A DNA stretch of 64,000 bases from Spirochaetales bacterium UBA6872 (lineage in GTDB: Bacteria; Spirochaetota; Spirochaetia; Sphaerochaetales; Sphaerochaetaceae), in NCBI GenBank assembly GCA_002452215.1, contig DKCO01000046.1, positions 21,609 through 85,608 on the forward strand, read 5' to 3'. Shown piece by piece: positions 7,881 to 16,657 of the stretch. Under the pieces are notes generated by a model. That model did not search any database. It saw only the letters and a list, made by a program, of their open reading frames with translations, and was not told the origin of the DNA. Every line of letters starts with the position of its first letter. Position 1 is the stretch's first letter. The position numbers were made by a program, and so were the translations under genes.

Positions 7881-8879
7881 CTACTTCAGCCTTGATTTGT
7901 ATTTTCTGTATATTCCCCTGAATTGGTCATATGTTATTGCCAAAAGCTCTGCAGCAATTTTTTGATTGCCGCCAGCTTTATCAAGTGCGCGAGACAAAAA
8001 TGATATGTCGATATCTTCATGCGCTTTCGACAGATCTTTCAAATCGTAGTTTAAAAGAGTTGGAGAGTTATCCTTTTCCACCTCTTTCTTATTCTCAAAT
8101 GGATTTTCGAAAGGATCAAAATCAACGCTTTCTATTCTTGCACATCCAGTTCTGTAAACAGCCCGCTCTATAACATTCTTAAGCTCTCTTACATTTCCAT
8201 ACCAAGGATATTCCTTAAGCTGTTTTACAACATCATCCGAGAATGAAGGTATATCATCATATCCACACTCAAGTGCCATCTTGGATGCGAAATAACTAGC
8301 AAGGATCATTATATCATCTCCCCTTTTTCTCAAAGGAGGCAAAAACAAAACCTCGAATGATAATCTATCAAGAAGATCTTCTTTGAATTTGCCTTCCGAA
8401 CAAAGCTCTTTCAAATCAGCATTCGTCGCACCTACGATCCTTGCATTAGTCTCAAGTGTTTCTGACGATCCAATTCTCTCATATGTGCCATATTCAACAA
8501 CTCTCAAGATCTTCTCTTGTGTCTCAAGTGGAATAAGCCCTATCTCATCAAGAAAGAGTGTTCCTCCATCAGCTTCCTCAAATCTTCCTTTTCTAGTTTT
8601 TTGTGCTCCAGTAAATGCACCTTTTTCATAACCAAAAAGCTCGCTTTCGATCAAAGATGGCGGCAAAGATGCGCAGTTTATAGCAACAAGCGGTTTTTGC
8701 CACCTTGGCGACATATAATGAAGTCTTCGGGCAGCAAGTTCTTTTCCTGTACCTCTCTCTCCGATAAGGAGCACAGGGCGATCTATGGATGCGACTTTAG
8801 CAACCTTCTCTTGGAATTCAAGATATACTTCGCTCTCTCCTATTTCCTTGATATCTGAATCTCTGTATTGAACACTCAT
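7881..8879 (-). CDS. pspF: PspF-type sigma-54 transcriptional activator
   Basis: From the ATG at 8879 the protein has 332 residues. It has no receiver or sensor domain: the AAA+ sigma-54 interaction domain begins almost at once, with Walker A 'GERGTGK' (40-46), the sigma-54 contact loop 'GAFTGA' (87-92) and Walker B 'TLFLDE' (107-112). A Fis-type helix-turn-helix lies at the C-terminus ('GGNQKIAAELLAITYDQF'). This is the architecture of PspF, which is controlled in trans by PspA. The gene is divergent from the psp operon, as in enterobacteria. An upstream in-frame TTG at 8906 was rejected as start because it would lie inside the activator site. The site at 8881-8895 abuts the chosen ATG, leaving no Shine-Dalgarno, so the activator may repress its own gene. 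Confidence 0.88.
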   Translation of the reverse strand: MSVQYRDSDIKEIGESEVYLEFQEKVAKVASIDRPVLLIGERGTGKELAARRLHYMSPRWQKPLVAINCASLPPSLIESELFGYEKGAFTGAQKTRKGRFEEADGGTLFLDEIGLIPLETQEKILRVVEYGTYERIGSSETLETNARIVGATNADLKELCSEGKFKEDLLDRLSFEVLFLPPLRKRGDDIMILASYFASKMALECGYDDIPSFSDDVVKQLKEYPWYGNVRELKNVIERAVYRTGCARIESVDFDPFENPFENKKEVEKDNSPTLLNYDLKDLSKAHEDIDISFLSRALDKAGGNQKIAAELLAITYDQFRGIYRKYKSRLK

Positions 8880-8880
8880 G

Positions 8881-8915
8881 TGGTAAATATTACCACTATA
8901 TGGCAAAGATAGCCA
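8881..8915. promoter_or_regulatory. Paired PspF-type activating sites between pspF and the psp operon
   Basis: Two TGG-N9-CCA palindromes, TGGTAAATATTACCA (8881-8895, perfect) and TGGCAAAGATAGCCA (8901-8915), are centred 20 bp apart. The second differs from the site at 2234-2248 by one base. They lie about 80-110 bp upstream of the -24/-12 promoter and directly against the pspF start codon, so they can serve both activation of pspA and autocontrol of pspF. Confidence 0.78.
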
Positions 8916-8993
8916 ACATATGAGTTAAACATATTGTTTCACCATAAACAATAATTATCTAAATTACAATAAATTAACTTGATTTGCAAAATT

Positions 8994-9008
8994 TGGCATG
9001 GTTTATGC
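8994..9008 (+). promoter_or_regulatory. Sigma-54 (-24/-12) promoter of the psp operon
   Basis: TTGGCATGGTTTATGC has GG at 8995-8996 and GC at 9007-9008 with the required 10-nt gap, and matches the promoter at 2314 in 11 of the core positions. The leader to the ATG at 9045 is about 25 nt. Confidence 0.85.
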
Positions 9009-9044
9009 GTTAATTTTTTTGAGAAAATACACAAGGAGAATAAT

Positions 9045-9677
9045 ATGGGAGTATTCACAAGATTCAAAGATATCGTAAATGCAAATATCAATTCGCTTTT
9101 GGATAAAGCAGAAGATCCAGAGAAGATGCTGAAGCTGATGATCCAAGAGATGGAAGACACTATCATTGAGCTGAAGACTTCGTGCTCGGCAAAGATGGCA
9201 GAAGAGATAAAGCTTGCAAAGAAAATCAAGGAAGCTGAAGCTTATATAGAAAGATGGCAACAAAGAGCAAAACTTGCTGTTGAACATGGAAAAGAAGACC
9301 TTGCAAGAGAAGCTCTTGTAGAAAAGAGATGTGCATCAGAAGCTTATGAAAGCATGAGAGAGAATCTCGATATCGTAAGACAGTCTGTTGCAGAGGGAAA
9401 AGAAGAGATCAAGACTCTCGAAGACAAGCTTTTGCAAGCGAAATTGAAGTTGAAGAACCTCCAAGAGAAAAACACTCTTTCAAGGAATGCCAACATCGAC
9501 AACCATTTCGACCTAAAAAGCAGATTTGAAGCAATGGAAGAAAAGATCAACAGGATGGATGCTTGGAACGATCTGAACAGAAAGTCAGAGACAGCAGATG
9601 AGAAGTTCAAGAAAATGGAAAAAGATGCTGAGATAGAAAAAGAGCTAGCAGCTTTAAAGGGAGAGCGAAATGATTAA
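9045..9677 (+). CDS. pspA: Phage shock protein A, second copy (operon copy)
   Basis: From the ATG at 9045, preceded by AAGGAG at 9033-9038, the protein has 210 residues. It is a PspA/IM30 coiled-coil protein: N-terminal amphipathic helix 'MGVFTRFKDIVNANINSLLDK', then 'EDPEKMLKLMIQEMEDT', and an 'IERWQQRAKLAVEHGKEDLA' segment conserved in PspA. It is clearly a paralogue of the first pspA, not a recent copy. It heads an operon with a small membrane protein, PspC and a DUF4097 protein and overlaps the next start by 8 nt, which implies translational coupling. Expected role: membrane-stress effector and, by analogy, inhibitor of PspF. Confidence 0.93.
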   Translation: MGVFTRFKDIVNANINSLLDKAEDPEKMLKLMIQEMEDTIIELKTSCSAKMAEEIKLAKKIKEAEAYIERWQQRAKLAVEHGKEDLAREALVEKRCASEAYESMRENLDIVRQSVAEGKEEIKTLEDKLLQAKLKLKNLQEKNTLSRNANIDNHFDLKSRFEAMEEKINRMDAWNDLNRKSETADEKFKKMEKDAEIEKELAALKGERND

Positions 9678-10032
9678 CCAGGAGATTCTGGATTTGATAA
9701 CAGTAGCTATCGTCTTTGGCATTCCTGGTATAGTTGCTATCGTTGTTGTCTCTCTTTCGTATTACAACAAGATACAAAGGATGAAAATTGAAGCAGCGCT
9801 TAGGCAAGAAGAGATGCGCCGAGGTTATATGCCTGGCACATATTCCCGCTCTTTCTCATCCAGAAAAGCATATGAGAAAATGATGAAAGAACACATAAAG
9901 ACGGACAATGACAACATTGAAGCAGATCAAGATGAAATGACACGAGAGGACTTGGAAAGAGCTATAAGCGATTTGGAGAAACGAATAAACAATCTCGACA
10001 CTATAATGAAGGAAAGGAAAAATGAAAGGTAG
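9670..10032 (+). CDS. PspB-like small membrane protein with coiled-coil tail
   Basis: The 120-residue protein has one transmembrane helix near the N-terminus (about 8-30, 'ITVAIVFGIPGIVAIVVVSL') followed by a charged cytoplasmic region ending in a coiled coil ('EDLERAISDLEKRINNLDTI'). This is the shape of PspB, which works with PspC to relieve PspF inhibition, but PspB proper is only ~75 residues and clear sequence identity cannot be claimed. The start overlaps the pspA stop by 8 nt and the end overlaps the pspC start by 11 nt. Confidence 0.75.
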   Translation: MINQEILDLITVAIVFGIPGIVAIVVVSLSYYNKIQRMKIEAALRQEEMRRGYMPGTYSRSFSSRKAYEKMMKEHIKTDNDNIEADQDEMTREDLERAISDLEKRINNLDTIMKERKNER

Positions 10033-10450
10033 CAGCAAAATAAGAACAAGAAGATGGACAAGATCTCCTAGGGGACAAGTACTCGGAGTCGCAACAGGAC
10101 TTGCAGAATGGAGAGGCTTTCCTCCAGATGTAACACGATTGATAGTTTTTTTATCGATTCTATTTACTGGCTTCTTTCCAGGTGCAATTATCTATCTTCT
10201 TATTGCAATCATCCTGCCAGAGCAAAGAGAGAGCGATGTAATACAAAGCTTTTGGGACGAAGGAAGCTCTCAATCTTATACAAGAGACTATGATTGTGAA
10301 GATGTAAGCTATAAGAATGCAGAGAAATCCACAGAGGATCTGAAAAAGGAATACGAAAACCTAAAAAAGAAAGTCGAGAAGATGGAGAATGAGATGTTCG
10401 ACAGGGAAAGTGATTGGGATTCAAGATTCAATAGTGAGGACAAAAAATGA
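10022..10450 (+). CDS. pspC: PspC-domain membrane protein
   Basis: The protein has 142 residues. Residues ~8-65 form a PspC domain: 'RRWTRSPRGQVLGVATGLAEW' followed by a hydrophobic hairpin 'VTRLIVFLSILFTGFFPGAIIYLLIAIILP'. The rest is hydrophilic and ends in a coiled coil ('EDLKKEYENLKKKVEKMENEM'), which could contact PspA or the PspB-like protein. PspC is the membrane sensor of the phage-shock response. The gene is embedded in the psp operon with overlaps on both sides (11 nt upstream, 4 nt with the DUF4097 gene). Confidence 0.9.
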   Translation: MKGSSKIRTRRWTRSPRGQVLGVATGLAEWRGFPPDVTRLIVFLSILFTGFFPGAIIYLLIAIILPEQRESDVIQSFWDEGSSQSYTRDYDCEDVSYKNAEKSTEDLKKEYENLKKKVEKMENEMFDRESDWDSRFNSEDKK

Positions 10451-11274
10451 TAAAGGCAACAAAAAGAACCATGATTATAATATTGATAGCTCTAATCATT
10501 GTCTGGTGTGTATATATTGGCTTTAAACTATTCTATCGTTTTTCAGGAAAAACCGATAGCTACAGCTTTGTTCCCAATGCTAATACAGAACTGACAATAA
10601 AATCAGGAGTATCAGATATATTCATATCGAACTCATCGAAGGATGAGATTGTTGTAAAATCCGAAAGGGCTGGAGGACTAGAAGTCTCAGAAGATGGTAA
10701 TATTATCACTATAGAGCAAAAAGACAGAAGCTTCATGAAAGCTGGATACTTAAGTGTAGAAATCCCAGCAAGACTTGCAAAGCTGATAGTCACTACAAAC
10801 GTTGGCGATATTGATATAGCCTCAATCAATGCAAACGAAGCCATAATCAATACAAATACTGGCAATATTGATATAACAAATGTCTCATCAGATACACTAG
10901 ATGTTAAGTCAAACGTAGGCGATTTGGATATAAGCAACTCCACTCCATCCAATCTGACAATAAATACAACCACTGGAGATATTTCAATCGAGAATGTAGA
11001 TTCCGAGTCTATCAACGCATCTCTCTCTACTGGAGACTTTTCAATAGAAGGAAGCGAATTCAAAAGCTTGAATGCATCAACATCAACAGGTGACATAGAA
11101 GTCAATCTCCCATCTGAAAATGCAAAGATTAGCTACCAGGCCGGAAAGCTGACAGAAGTCTACCTCTTTGGCACAGAGTACACTGAGAGAAGCAACACAC
11201 TCTCTTTCGGAAATGCAAAACCAGAGCTAGTGCTATCTTCAAACATAGGCGACATAGAGGTTGAGAATAATTGA
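10447..11274 (+). CDS. Membrane-anchored DUF4097/beta-helix protein of the psp operon
   Basis: The 275-residue protein has one N-terminal transmembrane helix (about 8-30). A long stretch of short beta repeats follows, with the recurring pattern '(T/S)GDI(D/E)I' or 'VGDIDI' every ~20 residues ('TNVGDIDIASINANEAIINT', 'TNTGNIDITN', 'SNVGDLDISN', 'TTTGDISIEN'). This is the DUF4097/DUF2807 right-handed beta-helix seen in LiaG-like and PspC-associated proteins. It would sit outside the cytoplasmic membrane. It is the last gene of the psp operon, overlapping pspC by 4 nt, and may sense or shield envelope damage; no enzymatic motif is visible. Confidence 0.82.
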   Translation: MIKATKRTMIIILIALIIVWCVYIGFKLFYRFSGKTDSYSFVPNANTELTIKSGVSDIFISNSSKDEIVVKSERAGGLEVSEDGNIITIEQKDRSFMKAGYLSVEIPARLAKLIVTTNVGDIDIASINANEAIINTNTGNIDITNVSSDTLDVKSNVGDLDISNSTPSNLTINTTTGDISIENVDSESINASLSTGDFSIEGSEFKSLNASTSTGDIEVNLPSENAKISYQAGKLTEVYLFGTEYTERSNTLSFGNAKPELVLSSNIGDIEVENN

Positions 11275-11280
11275 AGCAAG

Positions 11281-11311
11281 ATCTGGAAATACAGCTTTAG
11301 TATTTCCAGAT
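11281..11311 (+). terminator. Strong hairpin between the psp operon and the convergent sulfatase gene
   Basis: ATCTGGAAATAC (11281-11292) and GTATTTCCAGAT (11300-11311) form a perfect 12-bp stem with a 7-nt loop. There is no proper T tract on either side, so termination efficiency is uncertain, but its position between convergent stops suggests a bidirectional terminator. Confidence 0.6.
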
Positions 11312-11321
11312 ACTGTAACAT

Positions 11322-12800
11322 TTATTTCCATACAACATCTGGAGCTTTGATTTTACTAGATACCATTTCCTCTGGATAATGGCGTGCTGCATCTGGAGCA
11401 TGCCATCTTTCTTCAGCGCTATCGAAATCACATTTCATTGTAATCGAAAGATTTTGCTTCTCCCTGATTGCATTTTCCCTGATTTTATCCATCTGAGCAC
11501 AATTTGCATTCAGAAAAACCTTGCATTTATCTGCAAGTTCAGGCAGTTCATTAATCAAGTTAATGCTTTCATTTGGATCTTTTTCAATATCAAATATGGC
11601 ATCATCTTTGTATCCATCATAATGCACAAATTTGTACTTCTTGTATTTGACCATTTGTGCATATGGAATATTATCTTCAGATTTTCTTGATGAAGATCCT
11701 CCTAGTTCAGAAATTACCATCCGTCCCAGATTATCAACGCCTCCTTGCAATTGATTAAAAAGGCTTACACCATCTGTATCTGAAGCTATGGGTGCTCCAA
11801 CCAATTGACAAAGCGTAGGTCCTAAATCCATTAGCGATGTAGCCCCAGAGAACCTTAAACCTTTAGCGATTGTGTCGCCTGAGAATACCATAGGTGTATG
11901 AGAAGACTCCTCAAAGAAAGTCATCTTTCCATATATCCCACGTCGTCCTATATGGTCACCATGGTCTGATGCATAAATAAAGACACCTTGATGACCTGTC
12001 CGTTTCAAATATTCTTGGAAAGCGTCATATACTTGGCCAATTTCATTGTCAGTAAATTCTACCATAGCATAGTAGGCAGCTCTTACAGCTTTGACAATTT
12101 TAGGATCTTTATCTTGGAAAATATTCTGATAATAAGCAGGTAGAGGCAAATCAATGTCATCAAGATCATCATCGCTCAACTTCTCATAATAATAATCATA
12201 CAGCTCCTTGGGAGCGACATATGGATGATGAGGAGAGTATGTCCCAACGCAGAGAAATTGCGGTTTATCATAGCTATCTTTTAGATAATCCAGAGCTCTT
12301 TCTACAACATATCTATCGAATTCCAATGTAGGTGAATTACCTGCTCCTATTATGGAAATGCAATGCGCACCACCTGTTGGAGTATTCAAATGGACACCTC
12401 GCTCCTTTTCAAAGGCCTTTGTAGGGCGATTAGTGAAAATAGGTGTAATATCACCTGCAATACGCTTTGAAAAACCATGCCTCTGATCAGGCCCTACAAA
12501 ATGCATCCTTCCGCAAAGCACAGTTTCATAGCCCACAGAATTTAGACTATGAGCAAATGTAGCTCTAGATGAGTCCAATACGCTGAAATTGCCCATGCAA
12601 CCACATTTTGATGGAAGTTGACCTGACATTAATGACATTCGCGCAGGCACACACAGAGGATATGAGGTATAGTTGTTGTCAAATGAGACACCGTTTTTTA
12701 CTATCCTATCCAAATTCGGAGTCCTTACAATCTTGTCGCCTGCATAACCTTGTTTCAAATATGAATGTTGATCGGAGAAAAACAGACAAATATCAAGCAT
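11322..12800 (-). CDS. Type I (formylglycine) sulfatase, cytoplasmic
   Basis: The 492-residue alkaline-phosphatase-superfamily protein carries the sulfatase signature C-x-P-x-R as 'PLCVPARMSLMSG' (Cys50, to be converted to formylglycine). Metal-site segments include 'FFSDQH' at the start and 'IYASDHGDHIGRRGIYGK' further on. No signal peptide is present, so desulfation happens after import. The gene follows the last transporter gene by 5 bp and is the distal gene of the oppA-like operon. The three sulfatases here are mutually diverged and likely remove different sulfate groups from the same imported glycan. The maturase (anSME) needed for formylglycine formation is not in the window. Confidence 0.9.
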   Translation of the reverse strand: MLDICLFFSDQHSYLKQGYAGDKIVRTPNLDRIVKNGVSFDNNYTSYPLCVPARMSLMSGQLPSKCGCMGNFSVLDSSRATFAHSLNSVGYETVLCGRMHFVGPDQRHGFSKRIAGDITPIFTNRPTKAFEKERGVHLNTPTGGAHCISIIGAGNSPTLEFDRYVVERALDYLKDSYDKPQFLCVGTYSPHHPYVAPKELYDYYYEKLSDDDLDDIDLPLPAYYQNIFQDKDPKIVKAVRAAYYAMVEFTDNEIGQVYDAFQEYLKRTGHQGVFIYASDHGDHIGRRGIYGKMTFFEESSHTPMVFSGDTIAKGLRFSGATSLMDLGPTLCQLVGAPIASDTDGVSLFNQLQGGVDNLGRMVISELGGSSSRKSEDNIPYAQMVKYKKYKFVHYDGYKDDAIFDIEKDPNESINLINELPELADKCKVFLNANCAQMDKIRENAIREKQNLSITMKCDFDSAEERWHAPDAARHYPEEMVSSKIKAPDVVWK

Positions 12801-12805
12801 CTGTC

Positions 12806-13759
12806 CTACCCTATTTCCTTAACTCTGCAACAGCGTACAAAGTGTCCAGGAGATACTTCTTCCTGTACCTGAGGCATTAGACATTTCTCTGTTGCAAATT
12901 TGCAACGAGCAGCAAAACGACAGCCAGGCTTTGGATTAATTGGGGAAACCAGCTCTCCTTTAAGAATCTCTCTTTTCAAAGGATGGTCTATATCGATAGA
13001 CGGAATTGCAGATAGAAGAGCTCTTGTATATGGATGAAGGGCCATTTTGAACAGCTCTTTGCTAGGACATTTTTCAACAACTTGCCCAAGATACATTACA
13101 CAAATCTCATCGGAAATATGACGTACAACAGACATATCATGGGTAACAAACATGTATGTTAGATTTCTATCTATTTGCAATTTTTTCAATAAATTCAAGA
13201 CTTGCGCCTGGATAGATACATCCAATGCTGATACTGGTTCGTCACACACAATGAATTTTGGATCCAAAGAGAGAGCTCGTGCTATTCCAACTCTCTGCCG
13301 TCTTCCACCATCCAATTCATGCGGATAAGCTCCTTTAAGCCTTTCATCTATACCAACCAAGTTCATAAGCTCATCTGTTCTTTCTTCGATTTCAGCTCTT
13401 GAATATCTTTTAGAAACCTTCAATGGCTCTCGAACTGTTTCTCTGATGGATTTTTTCGGGTCAATTGATGAATATGGATCCTGGAAAATGATTTGCATTT
13501 TCTCTCTAACTTTTTTAAGTTCTCTTCCTTTAACATCTGAAATATCCTCTCCTTCAAGGAAAATCTTTCCATCTGTTTTATCAAGAAGATGAATAATAGT
13601 CCTTCCAAGCGTTGATTTTCCACATCCAGATTCTCCAACAATACCGACTGTATGGCCTTTTTGAATAGACATTGTAACATCATCAACTGCATGCAAAAGA
13701 CCTCTGGCTGTTGAGAAATACTTCTTCAAACCTTCAACTCTTACCATAGGTTCATCCAT
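12806..13759 (-). CDS. Oligopeptide/oligosaccharide ABC transporter ATPase (OppF-like)
   Basis: The protein has 317 residues with Walker A 'GIVGESGCGKST', Walker B 'FIVCDEPVSALD' and a C-terminal Opp-type Cys-rich extension ('GCRFAARCKFATEKC'). The ABC signature reads 'LDGGRRQRVGIARAL', the variant in which the usual Ser of SGGQ is replaced by Asp; this occurs in part of the OppF family. Its start overlaps the last base of the OppD-like gene. It provides one of the two nucleotide-binding subunits of the Opp-type importer encoded here. Confidence 0.9.
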   Translation of the reverse strand: MDEPMVRVEGLKKYFSTARGLLHAVDDVTMSIQKGHTVGIVGESGCGKSTLGRTIIHLLDKTDGKIFLEGEDISDVKGRELKKVREKMQIIFQDPYSSIDPKKSIRETVREPLKVSKRYSRAEIEERTDELMNLVGIDERLKGAYPHELDGGRRQRVGIARALSLDPKFIVCDEPVSALDVSIQAQVLNLLKKLQIDRNLTYMFVTHDMSVVRHISDEICVMYLGQVVEKCPSKELFKMALHPYTRALLSAIPSIDIDHPLKREILKGELVSPINPKPGCRFAARCKFATEKCLMPQVQEEVSPGHFVRCCRVKEIG

Positions 13760-14760
13760 TATTGCACCTCCTTTTTTCGAACAATATCAATGTTTATACA
13801 CGCACAATCATGGCCATCTTCTGTTTTATGATTGTCGATATCAGCCTTGAAACATTCCTCTGTGGCATATTTACATCTAGGTGCAAACGGGCAACCAATA
13901 ATCTCTTTAGTAGGATCAGGGGGAAGTCCATCAATTGGATGAAGCCATTCATCATCTCCGACCAAATCTGGAATAGCGCCAAATAAACCCAATGTATACG
14001 GATGTGATGGGTGGTGGAAGATTTGCTCTTTTGTACCATATTCCATGATTTTTCCCGAATAAATGATAGCAACATCATCACATGTTTGGGCTACAACTCC
14101 TAAATCATGCGTAATCAAAAGCATTGATGTGTTGTATTTCTCTCCTAAATCCGCAATCAATTCCAATACTTGTGCTTGTATAGTGACATCCAAAGCAGTT
14201 GTTGGCTCATCTGCAAGAAGAACCTTAGGATTACATGCAAGAGCTATAGCTATGACAATGCGCTGTTTCATTCCACCTGAGAACTGATGTGGAAACTCAG
14301 AATAACGATCTTCTGTTATTCCTACCATTTTGAGCATTTCTTTTGCTCTTTCTTCACACTCTTCTTTTGTCATATCGCTATGAAGTCTAACAGCTTCGCA
14401 AATTTGATCCCCAATTCGCTCAACAGGATTCAAAGCTGTCATCGGATCTTGGAAAATCATAGAAATATCGTTTCCTCTGATTTTCCTCATATCAGCCTCT
14501 TTCTTCTTCAGCAGATCATCACCATCAAGAAGAATCTCCCCTTCTTTGATTCTTGCTCCCACATCAGGAAGAATCCTTAAAATTGATTTTGCAATCGTCG
14601 TTTTGCCAGCTCCCGTCTCACCAACAAGACCTAATGCCCTTCCTTTCCCGATTTTCAAGCTAATTCCATTTACAGCATGTACTACTGATTTGCCAGAATA
14701 ATATTCCACGGTAAGGTTCTTGATAGAAAGAAAGTCATCATCCTTTATAGCATTATACAT
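13759..14760 (-). CDS. Oligopeptide/oligosaccharide ABC transporter ATPase (OppD-like)
   Basis: The protein has 333 residues with Walker A 'GLVGETGAGKTT', signature 'FSGGMKQRIVIAIAL', Walker B 'VLLADEPTTALD' and the C-terminal Cys motif 'GCPFAPRCKYATEEC' of Opp/Dpp ATPases. It pairs with the OppF-like protein. The order on this strand is binding protein, two permeases, OppD-like, OppF-like, sulfatase, with minimal gaps, so all are one operon. The sulfatase and glycosidase context argues for an oligosaccharide rather than a peptide substrate. Confidence 0.9.
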   Translation of the reverse strand: MYNAIKDDDFLSIKNLTVEYYSGKSVVHAVNGISLKIGKGRALGLVGETGAGKTTIAKSILRILPDVGARIKEGEILLDGDDLLKKKEADMRKIRGNDISMIFQDPMTALNPVERIGDQICEAVRLHSDMTKEECEERAKEMLKMVGITEDRYSEFPHQFSGGMKQRIVIAIALACNPKVLLADEPTTALDVTIQAQVLELIADLGEKYNTSMLLITHDLGVVAQTCDDVAIIYSGKIMEYGTKEQIFHHPSHPYTLGLFGAIPDLVGDDEWLHPIDGLPPDPTKEIIGCPFAPRCKYATEECFKADIDNHKTEDGHDCACINIDIVRKKEVQ

Positions 14761-14774
14761 AATCCACTGGCCTC

Positions 14775-15635
14775 CTATTTCTTAAGTTTCGGATCCATAG
14801 CATCACGAATACCATCACCAAGCATATTCACAGCTAATACTGTAATAGCTATTGCAAGACCGGGAAAAATAACCATGTGAGGAGACTTTCTAATAAAGGC
14901 CCTCGCTCCTGATAACATTGCACCCCAGTCAGGTGTTGGAGGTTGCACACCAAGACCAATAAACGACAACGCAGCTGCTTGCGTGATCGTGTGAGAAATA
15001 CCCATTGTAAAACCGACAATGTTTGCTGATATTGAATTAGGTACCAAATGGTTGAAAATAATTCTCAACGGAGAGCAATTTATAGAATAAGCGGCTTCTA
15101 TATATTCAGCTTTTCTCTGTTTCAGCATATTTGCCCTAAGCATTCTCGCCGCACCAGGGATGTTGCCAACAGAAAGAGCAAGTATCGTATTGAAATACCC
15201 CGAACCAAGGACTGCCGAAAGAACAATAACCAAAAGCATACCAGGAAGCGATTGGATAACATCCAGAATTCTCATTATAAGATTATCAACCTTGCCACCT
15301 GCAAAGCCGGCAATAGCACCTATGAAAATACCAATTACAGAACTTATCGTAGTTGCAATAATTCCCATAGAAAGCGAATAACGAGCACCGACAATGATAC
15401 GAGAAAAGATATCACGACCAATTTCATCAGTACCAAAGATATGCTCAGCAGATGGGGCCTGCCTTAATGCAGTTGAATCAATCTCTTGATAGCCATATGG
15501 CGCAATAACAGGAGCAAAAATAGCAATTATGATCTCTAAAATCAAAATTACGAGCCCAACCATTGCCATTCTATTTTTGCTTAACTGATAAAAGAATCGC
15601 GAAAATTCTGATTGTCCTTTATGTTTCGAAATCAT
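14775..15635 (-). CDS. ABC transporter permease (OppC/DppC-like)
   Basis: The protein has 286 residues: an OppC N-terminal segment with a first membrane helix ('MAMVGLVILILEIIIAIFAP'), the 'HIFGTDEIGRDIFSRIIVGAR' motif characteristic of OppC/DppC, then five more helices. The EAA loop is 'EAAYSINCSPLRIIFNHLVP', somewhat divergent from the consensus EAARALG. It overlaps the OppB-like gene by 4 nt. Confidence 0.9.
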   Translation of the reverse strand: MISKHKGQSEFSRFFYQLSKNRMAMVGLVILILEIIIAIFAPVIAPYGYQEIDSTALRQAPSAEHIFGTDEIGRDIFSRIIVGARYSLSMGIIATTISSVIGIFIGAIAGFAGGKVDNLIMRILDVIQSLPGMLLVIVLSAVLGSGYFNTILALSVGNIPGAARMLRANMLKQRKAEYIEAAYSINCSPLRIIFNHLVPNSISANIVGFTMGISHTITQAAALSFIGLGVQPPTPDWGAMLSGARAFIRKSPHMVIFPGLAIAITVLAVNMLGDGIRDAMDPKLKK

Positions 15636-16594
15636 TTATTTTCTCTCCTTTTCGATTTAGCCTTAGCCTGATATTGCGCTTTTATCCTAGGGTCTATTGC
15701 CGCATAAAGCATATCGACAACAAGCATGCTAAATGAGAAAACTATTGCAAGGAAGATTGAACCTGTCTGGACAACTGGATAGTCCCTGTTGTTCACAGCA
15801 GTTATAATCAATGAGCCCATTCCTGGGATCGAGAAAATCGTCTCTATAATAAGCGCACCACCAAGCATCTTTCCGAATTGAGTTCCAATCATAGTCACAA
15901 TTGGAATCAAAGCATTCTTAAGACCATGCTTCATAATGACTTTATTCTCAGGAACACCTTTTGCCCTAGCTGTTGTTATGTAATCAGATCTGATAACATC
16001 GAGCATTGATGAACGAGACTGTCGAGCAGATGATGCAATGTGTGCAGCCGATGCAGATAAAGCAGGCAGAATATAGTACTTAATACCACCAATTCCCAAT
16101 GCCGGAAGCCATTTCAATTTCACTGAAAATAGGATTACCAACAAAAGAGCCAACCAGAAATTCGGCATCGAAACCCCAATCAATGCTAAAAACATGCAAA
16201 GAGAATCTTGCCATCTATTCTGCTTTACGGCAGCCAATATTCCCAAAGGTATTCCCACACAGAAGGAAAGAATAAGAGTAATACCTGATAGCAACATAGT
16301 TCTTGGAAGTCTTTCAATTATTGACTGACCAATCGGAATTCCAGTTTTCCAAGAAACTCCCAAGTCGAAATGAATGAAAGTATCACTTAGGAATCTCCCT
16401 AGACGCACAAAATATGGATCATTAAGTCCAAGTTCTTGCCTTTTTGCATCCAAAGCTTCCTGCGTAGCCTCAGAGCCAAGGATAATCTCAGCAGGATCTC
16501 CAGGACAAAAAATCATAAGAGTAAATACAGTGACAGCAACCGCTAGAATGATTGGGATCATCCATAGCAATCGTTTTATGAAATAACGAAGCAT
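15632..16594 (-). CDS. ABC transporter permease (OppB/DppB-like)
   Basis: The protein has 320 residues and starts with the typical OppB membrane segment 'MLRYFIKRLLWMIPIILAVA', followed by 'FCPGDPAEIILG' (family motif PGDP). The EAA loop is 'TTARAKGVPENKVIMKHGLKNALIP'-like. It is the first permease after the binding protein and is separated from it by a 63-bp gap holding a hairpin. Confidence 0.9.
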   Translation of the reverse strand: MLRYFIKRLLWMIPIILAVAVTVFTLMIFCPGDPAEIILGSEATQEALDAKRQELGLNDPYFVRLGRFLSDTFIHFDLGVSWKTGIPIGQSIIERLPRTMLLSGITLILSFCVGIPLGILAAVKQNRWQDSLCMFLALIGVSMPNFWLALLLVILFSVKLKWLPALGIGGIKYYILPALSASAAHIASSARQSRSSMLDVIRSDYITTARAKGVPENKVIMKHGLKNALIPIVTMIGTQFGKMLGGALIIETIFSIPGMGSLIITAVNNRDYPVVQTGSIFLAIVFSFSMLVVDMLYAAIDPRIKAQYQAKAKSKRRENK

Positions 16595-16611
16595 CTAAAT
16601 CTCCATTTCTA

Positions 16612-16639
16612 GGGGGATAAGATTACAATCAAATCCCCC
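16612..16639 (-). terminator. Intercistronic hairpin between binding-protein and permease genes
   Basis: GGGGGAT (16612-16618) and ATCCCCC (16633-16639) pair over a 14-nt loop in the gap after the solute-binding-protein gene. There is no T tract. Such stem-loops commonly stabilise the upstream binding-protein message or attenuate the permeases. Confidence 0.55.
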
Positions 16640-16657
16640 AGTTTGAACAAAATGTTA

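Noticed and set aside
8904..8906. TTG start that would lengthen PspF by nine residues
   Set aside because: It lies inside the second activator palindrome and adds a non-homologous stretch; the ATG at 8877-8879 fits the family.
10560..11105. 181-codon open frame antisense to the DUF4097 gene
   Set aside because: It is a shadow of the repetitive beta-helix coding sequence; no start signal and low-complexity composition.
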